Under the pieces are notes generated by a model. That model made no database searches. It worked only from the letters and a program-made list of their open reading frames with translations, and was not told the DNA's origin. Positions 23,870 through 32,839 of a DNA stretch of 64,000 nt are shown in pieces. Made by a program: the position numbers and the translations under genes. Source of the stretch: Durusdinium trenchii (taxonomy: Eukaryota; Sar; Dinophyceae; Suessiales; Symbiodiniaceae). The DNA lies in assembly GCA_963970005.1 (NCBI GenBank), contig CAXAMN010022695.1, positions 1,286,297 through 1,350,296 on the forward strand, read 5' to 3'. Position 1 is the first letter of the stretch. The number at the start of each line of letters is the position of its first letter.

Positions 23870-24112
23870 TCACATTAGGTCGAACAAATAGACCACTTCA
23901 CCCACGCGCCCCTGCGGGGCCCCGCAGGGTCGGTGGTCAGCGAGCGAAGACGTGGGCCCCCTCAGTCGAGAAGGAACGGGATCGATCCATCGTCCATCTT
24001 CGTCAGGATGTACCACGCGCCGGATTCGCCCTCGCGGGTCGGGGCTGCCCATGCGGAGGGGAGGGTCGGGTGGCGCCATGGGAGGATCGGTACAGCTGAG
24101 GCAGAAGGACAA
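23870..24112 (-). CDS. Candidate GC-rich exon, unknown product
   Basis: A GC-rich island open in two minus-strand frames. In the frame given, 80 codons have about two thirds G/C-ending positions (RIRRVVHPDEDGRWIDPV, RGPTSSLADHRPCGAPQG). The alternative frame reads WAAPTREGESGAWYILTK and ends at a stop near 23969. One of the two is probably an exon; I cannot say which. Product unknown. Confidence 0.3.
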   Translation of the reverse strand: MSFCLSCTDPPMAPPDPPLRMGSPDPRGRIRRVVHPDEDGRWIDPVPSRLRGPTSSLADHRPCGAPQGRVGEVVYLFDLM

Positions 24113-26085
24113 GTGCTGCCTCTCTCGTTGGTGACAGTAACGTCACACTCATTACCCACAAAGGCGGGAAGCCGGGGCCATTTCGTGGATCTGATTAACT
24201 GGACAATTCAGACCCGGACGCTGCCACGTCAGTCATATGACCGTGACCTATAATATAAATCTGCCCAGCTGCAGATGTTGGTCACAGCTGACTCGAAAGG
24301 CGGCTACACTGAAAAGGCTACCTCACCAGCAGGGAACCCACTGTGGCTCCAAATACCTTCGTTTTGTTTCGGTGGTTGGGATGCCCAGCCCCTTCAGAGG
24401 CTGTCCCTCCCTTCGGATGGGGTTGTGCTTAGAGGCCTCGTGGTGTTGCCCACACCAGACAAGCTTCGGCATCAGAGACGGGCTCAAGAAAGAAGTCAAG
24501 AAAGCAAGCGCAACTGTATAGAAATCGTGCATTTCCACAGCACAGGTAACCACATTGAAGTTCAAAAACTGAACACATTTGACTCTCAAAGCCCGGGTGA
24601 CCCAAGTCTGAAGGGTAATTTTTCAATCACCTGCGAGTCGGGGACGCCCTGTTTTAGCTATTGAGGGAATCAGGACACGACATGGAATTTTGCATCAAAT
24701 TCCCGATATCGCATTCCAAGGTCGACTACGGGATCCCAAGGGCATCTGAAACAACACCGGTTGCAGTAGAATCCACTGGGACAAACATGAGGCATATCAA
24801 TATCAATATCTATAATAGCTTCTTAAAAGATCTAGATCCCGTGATTGACCTGGCGCAACTTGTGCTCACTCTTTACCACTTGGTTTGAGTATCCTTCACT
24901 ATGCTGGTTGGTCAAAGTGGTCCTTTGGCAGTGCTGATCTCAAACCAACCTGGCACAACTGACACACCTGCAGGGTGTGGCCTGTGACTCCAAGAGTCTT
25001 CCATCTTCCCAGTTGCCAATCCACTCATACAAAAGTGACGCTCCTCCCCCGTGGGCCCGGGTTTTGCCAGCCCGCCTGATGAGTTCTCATCTCGTCACCT
25101 GAAGTCTTGGTTGGCCAAGAATCACATAGAACAACCCGAATGATCAAGGCACCCTTATCTAAACTTTATTGAGTGTACCTCACAGAGCTTGGATAGCGCA
25201 AGAAAACGAGATTCCATCAACCGTCCCTTGCTTTGTGAAGATAGGAAGCATTTCTACTGTAGCTTGCTAAAGGACTCACCGCACAAAAAAACTTAAGCGC
25301 TGGATGTCCAGTACATCAGATTTGGCATACAAATGAACACATGAGAACCGCAAGGATCCTGAGTGCAACCTAGAACGTCTTATTCAGCCAGGTTTTGCGA
25401 GTATCGCAAATAAGTGGTTTCTGAGGAAAAAGCAACTGACTAGGTTCTGATCTTTTCCTGAATCATTGAGAGCTTCTGATGTTTTTGTCTTGTTATTGAA
25501 ATGATTTCTGAATCATTCAGAAAGTCTGACACTGTTCTGATGTTCTGTCCTGAAATGATGTCTGAATCAATCCCACTGCTCTAAATAGACACATGCTATA
25601 TAGAGTACTGGTTCACAAGAACCCCGATAAATAGTCAATTGATCAATACTCAGGGTTAAAGAACTTATTAATAAATATATTCAAACATATTTTGACCTTC
25701 AGAAACTTTTTCAGAACATCATCAAACAATGAAAACTTGTTGGCCTTAAGACATGTTTTCAGAGATGAATTTGGATACAATCAGACATTAATAACTTTTT
25801 AGGGGAACCACTGGGGGGTTCGATTCACCTGGTGACCTTGTGGTGGGTTGAATCACCGCCTATTATTCTAGCTGCTGTACCTTGTTTTCGTTCGCTTCCA
25901 GGGCTGAAGGAGTATTAATACTTTGCCCAAGGACAAACATGCAACGTACGCACGCACCCTGTGGCAACTCCGGATGAAGAACCATGGAGAACACTATACT
26001 ATGCTTATCTGATCTGTTTGACCGACATATGCTCAAGGTGCTTGAAGCCTACACAACCAACCAAAAGAACATCAACAACCACGGC
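24113..26085. other. Non-coding stretch
   Basis: No gene recognised. At 25440-25570 a degenerate repeat of phrases such as TGAAATGATTTCTGAATCA occurs; a similar low-complexity block lies at 45840-46015. The remainder is AT-richer sequence without exon-like islands. Confidence 0.4.
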
Positions 26086-26238
26086 AAACCACCGCCACCA
26101 CCAACACCAACACCAACACCACCACCACCACCACCACCAACAACAACAACCACAACAACCACAACCACAACCAAAAGAAACAAACAGAAACCAAAAGCAA
26201 CCACGGCAAGAACAACAACAACAACAACAACAACAACA

Positions 26239-26278
<40 letters not shown>

Positions 26279-26289
26279 GTATTACTACT
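26086..26289 (+). repeat. Compound trinucleotide microsatellite
   Basis: Runs of ACC/CAC, then ACA/CAA, then about 15 units of CTA/ACT. All six frames are open through it and give homopolymer-like peptides, which is an effect of the repeat and not evidence of coding. Confidence 0.9.
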
Positions 26290-26968
26290 AAATCCCTTAA
26301 AATCAACGACACTAACAACAAGAAAAGCCACCACAACCTATAGGACCATTTCATGGCTATGACGTCAAAAGAAAGCCAGGACTCCTTGGTGCTGAACAAG
26401 ACCTCATTAGTACAGTAGTGGGTTCATGTCTATAGTGGGTTCCTGTATACGTATAGTGGATTGAGAGGACCAATAGCCCAGACCCCCAAGGTCGGTGGTG
26501 AACATAACGACCCCATCTAAAAAACATCTTGGGGGAAACGTGCCATCGAGCCTCTGAGACCAGTGTACTGTACTTAACTCTAGCCCCAAATTATGGAAGG
26601 ATACATTCTCCGGAATTTAATACCCTACGTGGGAGTACATGGATCTGATTGGTGACTTCCTATCTCGATCATCAGAATCACAGTGTGCAATCTTGAAGGA
26701 TGTCAACACCAAGACTCAAACAGGATGGTCCTGGTATACATGTTCCTGAAGAGGTCCAAGAAGGAACGTCCAAACAACTCATCCGTGTGAAAGCTTCCTT
26801 TTCCGTCACATGCCGAGGGATCTGGGTTGCGCCGCAAAAGGAAGGGGGGCTAAAACACCGATCGGATTCCGATCGAACTTACCACTGGCGGGTCACAACA
26901 AAACATCCAAAACAAACCGCTCCAAAATCCTCTGCAAAGCTTGTGAAAATAAAACATAATCAAACATA
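26290..26968. other. Left flank of the LINE insertion
   Basis: No gene-like feature. It is the genomic sequence next to the 3' end of the LINE and reaches the lower copy of its target-site duplication. Confidence 0.5.
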
Positions 26969-26981
26969 GTATATATTCTAG
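26969..26981. repeat. Target-site duplication, LINE 3' side
   Basis: GTATATATTCTAG here is identical over 13 bp to 33833-33845, and the two copies directly border the LINE. It lies immediately next to the poly-T tract (poly-A on the element strand). Confidence 0.9.
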
Positions 26982-26991
26982 TTTTTTTTTT
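26982..26991 (-). other. Poly-A tail of LINE
   Basis: Ten T on the plus strand, i.e. A10 on the element strand, between the LINE 3'UTR and the target-site duplication. This is the usual 3' end of an L1-like element. Confidence 0.85.
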
Positions 26992-27016
26992 GCACGCCTT
27001 TTCTGTGCTAGAGTGC

Positions 27017-30000
27017 TCATGTGAACCACGCCCGCAAATCCTTTGATTGCAGGGCAACACAACGCTTTCGGAGGCGCTCTGTGAGTTCGAGCTTGTCCTC
27101 CACAAACCTGGCCTTCCCACCACAGCGGGTGCATGTGGCCATCTTTCCCCTTCTCTCCATAGTGTGTGAAGGGTGCCCTTCCCACAGCGAGGGCTCCAAA
27201 GGTCCCACCTTGCACGGTGCACCAACGAAGGTGCAGAAAGCGTCCTCGCGACACCTTGCAAGTATGTAGTCATGACACTCGGAGCAACGCAGGTATGCTT
27301 TCTCAAGTCGCAAGTGGTGAACTCCTCTCTGCACACCAGTCTGGGCAGCTATGAGATCATTGATCACCTCAAAACGAGTGCGCCTGGTGGGAGTCTTGGG
27401 GGTGGCCATCTGACAGGTGGAAGCCAGGGCGCCTTTGAGATCACCGACCAAGCTTTTCGAGTGGAGCCTCTGCTTGCACTGGGAGCACTGAGCGCCAGAG
27501 CGGAAAGCCCGCCAAGAATGCCCACCTGCGTCCGGCCGTTGAAGCAACTGTTGAAGGAGCTCCTTCTTTTGTGCAATCAGGGGAACCTTCTGAGACTTTT
27601 GCTGCTGATCTCCTTTGTGCAAGAAGTGGGACTTGTCCTTGAGGAGGGTGTTCATCCGGCCCGCGGCCACACACAAGATGTCCCTGGTGTCCTCGTCAAT
27701 GCTCTTTTGCAAGTCCAGAATGTCTTCATTCCGGGAGGCCTTGGCGAACTTCCTGGCTTCTTTCTCAGCCTCTTTCTGGAAGAAATGCCGTGCAGCGTTG
27801 GGGTCAAGTTCTTGCTTCCCAAATAGCAAGGGCCGAACTTGGGTGAAGTCATCCGCCTCCAGGCCCTCAAAAAGGTCCGGAAAGCATTCATAGGCTCGAG
27901 ACATCTGCCAGGCCCGCCAAACAGCATGGTCATAGATGGCTATGGTGAGCTTCTCCTTGCTGTGGAGTGCCAAATGTTTCAAAGCATAGAACACAGCCCT
28001 GCTCCTGGTAGCCTGCCCCGGACAGACGCCCTTGAAGGTGGCGACAAGCTTGCGGGTGAAGACATGGTGGAGACAGATCACAAAGACAAACCTCTTGTGG
28101 CGGACATCTTTGCAAGTGGGAGCCACCGCCAGAGACACAGCGTGGCCATTGGGGATGTCAAAGGCCTCATCCGGCGTCCAGAGACCATCAACTTGGAAAG
28201 TGCCCAAGCCACCCTCTTGGATGTAGAAGATGGACTGGACGAGACCCCGCTGCCAAAGCTCAGGTTCGGTGCCCGCTGCCAAGCGCTCCTTCCACTGATC
28301 AGGAAGGTCTTTGGCTTTGCCTTGCCAAAAGCTGCACTGCCAGAGGAGGTGGATGAAGGTGAGCTCGTCCCCACACAAGGGGCAACGACCCTCTTGCCCG
28401 TGAAGGGTTCCCTGATGGAGGGCTCGAAGGCCCGGGCCAAGAGTGTCGCCCGACATCTTCTGCAAAGTCAGACTGACTTGCCAATCCAAGACCCTCTCCA
28501 AGTCATGGCAACCCTCGTACCTTGTGATGCGGAGGAGGCGTTGCCAGCGAAATTCTTCACGAAGCTTGAACTGCAAAATGGGCCAACAGTCGGTCAAGCT
28601 GAGGTGGCAGTCCGGGATACCACCATAACCGGTGCGCTTCCACACTTGCCCATCTGACAAATCGAAGTCGTAGTCGAGCAGGTAGGCTTGTAGGGCCTGA
28701 AGCGGGCCGTTGACAACCTGCCACCGGTATCGGACTTTCTGAAGAGCGCCCAGGGCCACGTTCCAGCTGGTCCAGAAAAGGTGCTGAGTGCTTTCATCAA
28801 AGGAGTGGTAGATTCTCCAGACCGAATGCAGATGCTGTTCGATGATGGAATCTCCTGGATCAGGGTGTTGCTGGTTCATGTCATACACAATGTCAACGGA
28901 GCCAGAACGCTGAAGTTGGAGGCTCCTGGCTGCAGTGACCCTGATGTATTGCCTTCTCTGTGGAGCCAAACCGTTGGCCTGAGCCCCCCAAGACATCACA
29001 GGATGGATGGCGCTCTTGTGAAGCCTGAAACGGATGTTCCTCTGCAGCTTGAGGCGGAAGAGAATGCCAGCCCTCCCTCGCCCTTTGAGGAATCGCTTCT
29101 TGACCTGTGCAACCCGTCGGTGGCGTCCAGCAGTGGCATCCACTCCCAAATCCCTGAGGACATTGTAGTGCTGAGGGTCTTGATCAGTCACCAGAATCTG
29201 AAGGGCCTTGGCTGTCTCTTTGCTGCTGGAGATGAGCCCAGTCTTATCCGTGTTGACTTTCAATCCAGCCTGAGTGAGGTGCTCCCTCAAGGTGCGGTAC
29301 GCCAAGACTGCCTCTCGTGCGACATAGTCAGGATCTGAGCCGCAGATGTCAAAGGAGACATCATCCACCCATGTCTGAAGGGCCACAGCCGGATGTTCCC
29401 GCTGCAAAGCTTGAAGCGGCCGGTAGAGAATGAGCTTGCTGATGGCCGGTGCCTGCGGACAGCCCTGAAGAATGCCCTTGGCATAATGAGTAGGATTTCC
29501 AGCAATCCCTTCAGCCTGCAGGAGCCTGGGCCCCCGATAGAGATCCAGGGCCAACTTGAGGTGAACCGGAGGGTAGTTCAAGGCCGCAGCAGGCTCAATG
29601 ATGTGATCCAAGTTGACCGTGTCGTAGAAACAGGAAAGGTCCGCCAGGCAGGTGACCGTATGGATTCCTTGGTGTTTCCGGATCTCTGCTTTGAGCATCC
29701 TCCCCACTGCGATGGACAAGCAATCACGGTGAGGCCGAGCTTGGTCCCAGGGCAGGGCCTCATCCAGGGTCAGCTGCCACTTGTGGATGTCATACTTCCT
29801 GTAGGAGTTCCAAACACGGTACAAGCAGGAGGTCAAGGCAATGGGCCGTTCGACTTTGCAGCTCTTTGGGATGAGCACAATGTTGGTGTAGCGCATCTGG
29901 ATGGGCAAAAGAGCCTCTCGTTCCATCTCAGTGAGAAGGCTTGCCAGGCGGGCCACAGCCGGGTACGGAAGATGCCTCAACATGTCGTAGGAGATGCCAT

Positions 30001-30598
30001 CAGGTCCCGCTGCCTTGTTGGGAAGGCGTCGGAGGAGCTTCTGCAGAAGGGAGGAATCAATCGGTTTCCAAGTGAGTGCTTCTTGCTGAGCCAATTGTCG
30101 CAGCTGATCAAATCCACGTAGATCCACCGGTGCTGCCACAGGTTCCCATATGTCTCCCCACTGTTGTTCCCTGGCGGTGATGCGTTCTAGGGCAGGAAGA
30201 TCTTGAAAGGGGCGTTGCCAAGCTTGATCTCGCTGTCGAAGGCTGCGGAAAAGTCCTCGCAAACCCTTTTGGTGAGCTTTGGCCAGCCACTCTTGAAACT
30301 CAATGCTGGTGGATTGCAATGCCTGTTGCTGCGCATGTTGCTCTTGTTCCAAGATCAAAGCCCTTAACTCCGAAGGGTCTTGTGAGGGCGTGTCCAACCA
30401 TTGAGTGAGCAAAGCCCGGAAAACGTCAGCCTGGAAATCCTCAGAGCAGTAGTGCTGGAGATCCAGAAGCATATGCCGGATGTCCTCAATGATGGACTTG
30501 TGCCCCATGTGGTGTGCAACGTTGATGCGAACATTGAGCTTTTCCCAGAAAGCTGCCGCTCCCCTGAGCCATTTCTTGGAGGTAGTGGTATCAACCAA
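27017..30598 (-). CDS. LINE ORF2, C-terminal part: reverse transcriptase
   Basis: 1,193 codons; the first codon is TTG because the frame begins at a frameshift, so this is the continuation of the protease-endonuclease part, not an independent gene. RT motifs are complete: NKAAGPDGISYDML (about residue 194), RPIALTS, motif A with Asp320 (LADLSCFYDTV), motif B GILQGCPQAPAIS (375), motif C WVDD with Asp412-Asp413 and DKTGLI. A CCHC knuckle follows (Cys739, Cys742, His750, Cys755). Residues 802-900 resemble RNase H (VDGLWT, IYDHAVW), but the helix that should hold the catalytic Glu reads SRAVFYAL. The C terminus has CxxC pairs at 1038, 1105 and 1156. RT uses element RNA as template at the nicked target. 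Stop is TGA at 27017. Confidence 0.95.
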   Translation of the reverse strand: MVDTTTSKKWLRGAAAFWEKLNVRINVAHHMGHKSIIEDIRHMLLDLQHYCSEDFQADVFRALLTQWLDTPSQDPSELRALILEQEQHAQQQALQSTSIEFQEWLAKAHQKGLRGLFRSLRQRDQAWQRPFQDLPALERITAREQQWGDIWEPVAAPVDLRGFDQLRQLAQQEALTWKPIDSSLLQKLLRRLPNKAAGPDGISYDMLRHLPYPAVARLASLLTEMEREALLPIQMRYTNIVLIPKSCKVERPIALTSCLYRVWNSYRKYDIHKWQLTLDEALPWDQARPHRDCLSIAVGRMLKAEIRKHQGIHTVTCLADLSCFYDTVNLDHIIEPAAALNYPPVHLKLALDLYRGPRLLQAEGIAGNPTHYAKGILQGCPQAPAISKLILYRPLQALQREHPAVALQTWVDDVSFDICGSDPDYVAREAVLAYRTLREHLTQAGLKVNTDKTGLISSSKETAKALQILVTDQDPQHYNVLRDLGVDATAGRHRRVAQVKKRFLKGRGRAGILFRLKLQRNIRFRLHKSAIHPVMSWGAQANGLAPQRRQYIRVTAARSLQLQRSGSVDIVYDMNQQHPDPGDSIIEQHLHSVWRIYHSFDESTQHLFWTSWNVALGALQKVRYRWQVVNGPLQALQAYLLDYDFDLSDGQVWKRTGYGGIPDCHLSLTDCWPILQFKLREEFRWQRLLRITRYEGCHDLERVLDWQVSLTLQKMSGDTLGPGLRALHQGTLHGQEGRCPLCGDELTFIHLLWQCSFWQGKAKDLPDQWKERLAAGTEPELWQRGLVQSIFYIQEGGLGTFQVDGLWTPDEAFDIPNGHAVSLAVAPTCKDVRHKRFVFVICLHHVFTRKLVATFKGVCPGQATRSRAVFYALKHLALHSKEKLTIAIYDHAVWRAWQMSRAYECFPDLFEGLEADDFTQVRPLLFGKQELDPNAARHFFQKEAEKEARKFAKASRNEDILDLQKSIDEDTRDILCVAAGRMNTLLKDKSHFLHKGDQQQKSQKVPLIAQKKELLQQLLQRPDAGGHSWRAFRSGAQCSQCKQRLHSKSLVGDLKGALASTCQMATPKTPTRRTRFEVINDLIAAQTGVQRGVHHLRLEKAYLRCSECHDYILARCREDAFCTFVGAPCKVGPLEPSLWEGHPSHTMERRGKMATCTRCGGKARFVEDKLELTERLRKRCVALQSKDLRAWFT

Positions 30599-32814
30599 GG
30601 GCGCGTGGCCCAGCGAGCAAAATCAGAGCCCAGCCCCGTGATGAGATCGTCCATGATGTGGAAAGGACCATTGTCCTCCGAGAAACTGGTCCATAGGTGT
30701 GGAAGCTGGAAAGTGCGACCAATGGGAGGGAATCGCTGCAGTTGTTGAACTGGCTGAGCCGGCTGCACACAGTTCAATTTGAGTTCCAGGGCACAATGAG
30801 GCCGCCAAGGCACTTCCCAGAAAGCCTGGAGGTGAATGGAGCCCACGAGGGAGTTGGCCACCATCAAATAGTCCAATTGACTGCCTTGCAAAGTCGTGTT
30901 GCCTTGAGTGTCCATGATGGTGGCCCGGAACTTGCTTTGGATGACCGTGGAGGCCAAAGCTTCCGGCTCGTTTTGCCAGTCACCTCCAATAATGAAGGGA
31001 GCCTGCAAGTGGTGCAAGAAGGCCAGAAGCTTGCTCAAGATGAGGGAGTTGGCTGCTGACTGCAAAGTCTCACCGGTCTTGAGATAAATCTGGATGAGGT
31101 AGATCATCATCCCTTGCTGTTGAAGTCCCACAGCCATCCACCCATTGCCTTCATGGGTGAAAGAGGGCCCTTGATGAGTGAGATGCCTTGTGGAATGCAA
31201 AGTCAGAAAGCCTCCAGTGGTGCCTCCCTGACCAGTGGGGTGGGCCGCCAGGCCATACGCTTTCCATCCCCTGTTGGAGTAGTACTGGATGGCCCTGGAG
31301 GTTCCTTCTTCTCCAAGGTGTGTTTCATGAAGAAAAAGGAGGGCATCGCCGTGGGCCCAGGTCCAATCTTGCACCTTGGCTCCAAAGTACGTGACATTGC
31401 CAAAGAGCAAGGTGAGGGTCTCGTGATTGTTCTTTTGCCTTTTTGTGAGCGGAGCCTCCATCTCAGCCTGGGTGTCCGGGACAAGCTCATCCTCCGGTTC
31501 CTTGACCAACCACACCTGCAGGATCTCCCTGCGCTGTTGCGCAGTCAGCTCCGCCAAGGGTGAAGGAAAGTCCCCATCATCGGCAAGCCAAATGATGTTG
31601 TCCATAAGAAGGATGGATTGGTAGTGACCGGTGAGGTGGTCCTCACCTTGATGGAGAACCAAGCCAACGATTCTGTAGGCCCCATAGTGCACATTCTGTC
31701 CATCATCTGAAAAGGGCAGGTTGATGTCGTGTCCAATGTCAAGTTCACTGGAGTGCTTGGTCCAGGTGCCATCAACACGTTGGAAACGCTGCAACTGGAG
31801 GACCAGGGCGTCCGGTGAGCCGTACAAGAACTGTCCTCCTCCTTCGTCACTCCACGCATTGACAAGCTCGTCAAGCGAGGTCGGGGAGTGTCGTGGAGGG
31901 AACAGCAGGTTCAATGGCATCTGCTCACGAACCTCTGTGCGGCCCAATTCCGTTCTATGGAAGAACTTCCCTTGGAAGAAATTAGAGCCTGCGAAGTGCC
32001 AGAGAAAGCCCAGGAAGTCCGCAGCATCGGCCTGCCCTCCCGGGCGGAAACGATTCCAAATCGGTTCCAGGTGTGGTAGATGCGGCAGGAGTTGAGGTTC
32101 CGGCTCGGACAAATAGGACCTTACGGCCAGGTGAGTGTGGCCCCACGCTCTGGCCGCATCGTCGGCAAAAGCCCCAGCCCAACACCAACACCTGAAGGGT
32201 GCATTGCCAAAACAAAGGTTCTGCCCATCCGGGTTGAGCAGGATGGAGGTCAGGACCTGGGACACCACGAAGACATTGGCCATGGGCGGCTTGGTGTCTC
32301 CTGGGAGGCTGAGGTGTCTGTGTATGATATTCTGCATGCGCTTGAGGTCAGCCAGGAGTTGTTGACCATGTCGGAGGCTGATGGTCTCTCTGTACTTTCT
32401 GCATGAGGAAAGAAGGTCTTCTTGGCACAGATCATAGAGGAAGATCTGCCCATCCGTTAGGCGAGAAGTGTTCTCACCCGCCATAGCCTGAGTCAAAACC
32501 CGAGCCAAAGGCGCCACTGAGGAGGTCCCGAAAGAAGCGGACCTCGTGAGAGGCCGCTCTGAGGTAGAGGAGCTCGGTGCCTCCCCCGTGATGCCTGGCT
32601 CTGTGGCCAAAAAGGGCGCAGGGCCTCCTCCCAAAACCTTCAGAGGAGGCCTCCTGCGCTGCGGCCCATAGCTCTCCAAGCCCCGCGGAGAGCCCAAATT
32701 TGAGCCTGAAGATTGCAAAGGTGTAGTGGATTGATTGTGCCAAACCCCACAATCAGAAAGAGAAAAAGGGACATGCTGCAAAGGACATGTCAGAAGCCCC
32801 TGAGAAAAGGTCAT
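30364..32814 (-). CDS. LINE ORF2, N-terminal part: USP-like protease + endonuclease
   Basis: Starts at the ATG 26 nt downstream of the ORF1 stop; the same frame is open to 32892 but overlaps ORF1. Residues counted from that ATG. A peptidase-C19 (ubiquitin-specific protease) signature is complete: Cys box NLCFGNA (Cys201), QADAADFL (261-268, the QQDAxEFL box), LVLQLQRF (337-344, the LKRF box) and His box GHYQSILL with His397 followed by WLADDGD (Asp412/413). An APE-type endonuclease follows: Asn473, Glu497 (LHETHLG), GGDWQNEP (Asp612), SQLDYLMV (Asp648), RPHCAL (His673). The final ~80 codons are out of frame with the RT frame, so a one-base shift near 30600 ends the genuine product; the true junction joins the RT part. 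The endonuclease nicks target DNA; the protease role is unknown. Confidence 0.9.
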   Translation of the reverse strand: MTFSQGLLTCPLQHVPFSLSDCGVWHNQSTTPLQSSGSNLGSPRGLESYGPQRRRPPLKVLGGGPAPFLATEPGITGEAPSSSTSERPLTRSASFGTSSVAPLARVLTQAMAGENTSRLTDGQIFLYDLCQEDLLSSCRKYRETISLRHGQQLLADLKRMQNIIHRHLSLPGDTKPPMANVFVVSQVLTSILLNPDGQNLCFGNAPFRCWCWAGAFADDAARAWGHTHLAVRSYLSEPEPQLLPHLPHLEPIWNRFRPGGQADAADFLGFLWHFAGSNFFQGKFFHRTELGRTEVREQMPLNLLFPPRHSPTSLDELVNAWSDEGGGQFLYGSPDALVLQLQRFQRVDGTWTKHSSELDIGHDINLPFSDDGQNVHYGAYRIVGLVLHQGEDHLTGHYQSILLMDNIIWLADDGDFPSPLAELTAQQRREILQVWLVKEPEDELVPDTQAEMEAPLTKRQKNNHETLTLLFGNVTYFGAKVQDWTWAHGDALLFLHETHLGEEGTSRAIQYYSNRGWKAYGLAAHPTGQGGTTGGFLTLHSTRHLTHQGPSFTHEGNGWMAVGLQQQGMMIYLIQIYLKTGETLQSAANSLILSKLLAFLHHLQAPFIIGGDWQNEPEALASTVIQSKFRATIMDTQGNTTLQGSQLDYLMVANSLVGSIHLQAFWEVPWRPHCALELKLNCVQPAQPVQQLQRFPPIGRTFQLPHLWTSFSEDNGPFHIMDDLITGLGSDFARWATRPWLIPLPPRNGSGERQLSGKSSMFASTLHTTWGTSPSLRTSGICFWISSTTALRISRLTFSGLCSLNGWTRPHKTLRS

Positions 32815-32839
32815 GGATGAATGAAGTAAATGGGCGGTG

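Noticed and set aside
25815-25860. GGGGGGTTCGATTCACC, resembling a tRNA T-arm
   Set aside because: The stem does not pair and no D-arm, anticodon arm or acceptor stem is found upstream.
26005-26399. Open frames of 109-133 codons on both strands in the trinucleotide repeat
   Set aside because: Homopolymer-like peptides in all frames are produced by the microsatellite and do not show coding.
27173-30121. Several long plus-strand frames (217, 272, 185 and 242 codons) opposite the RT gene
   Set aside because: They are antisense shadows of the LINE ORF2, whose minus-strand frame contains complete RT motifs; the plus frames have none.
31114-32406. Plus-strand frames opposite the protease-endonuclease part
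   Set aside because: Antisense shadows; the minus strand carries all USP and endonuclease motifs.
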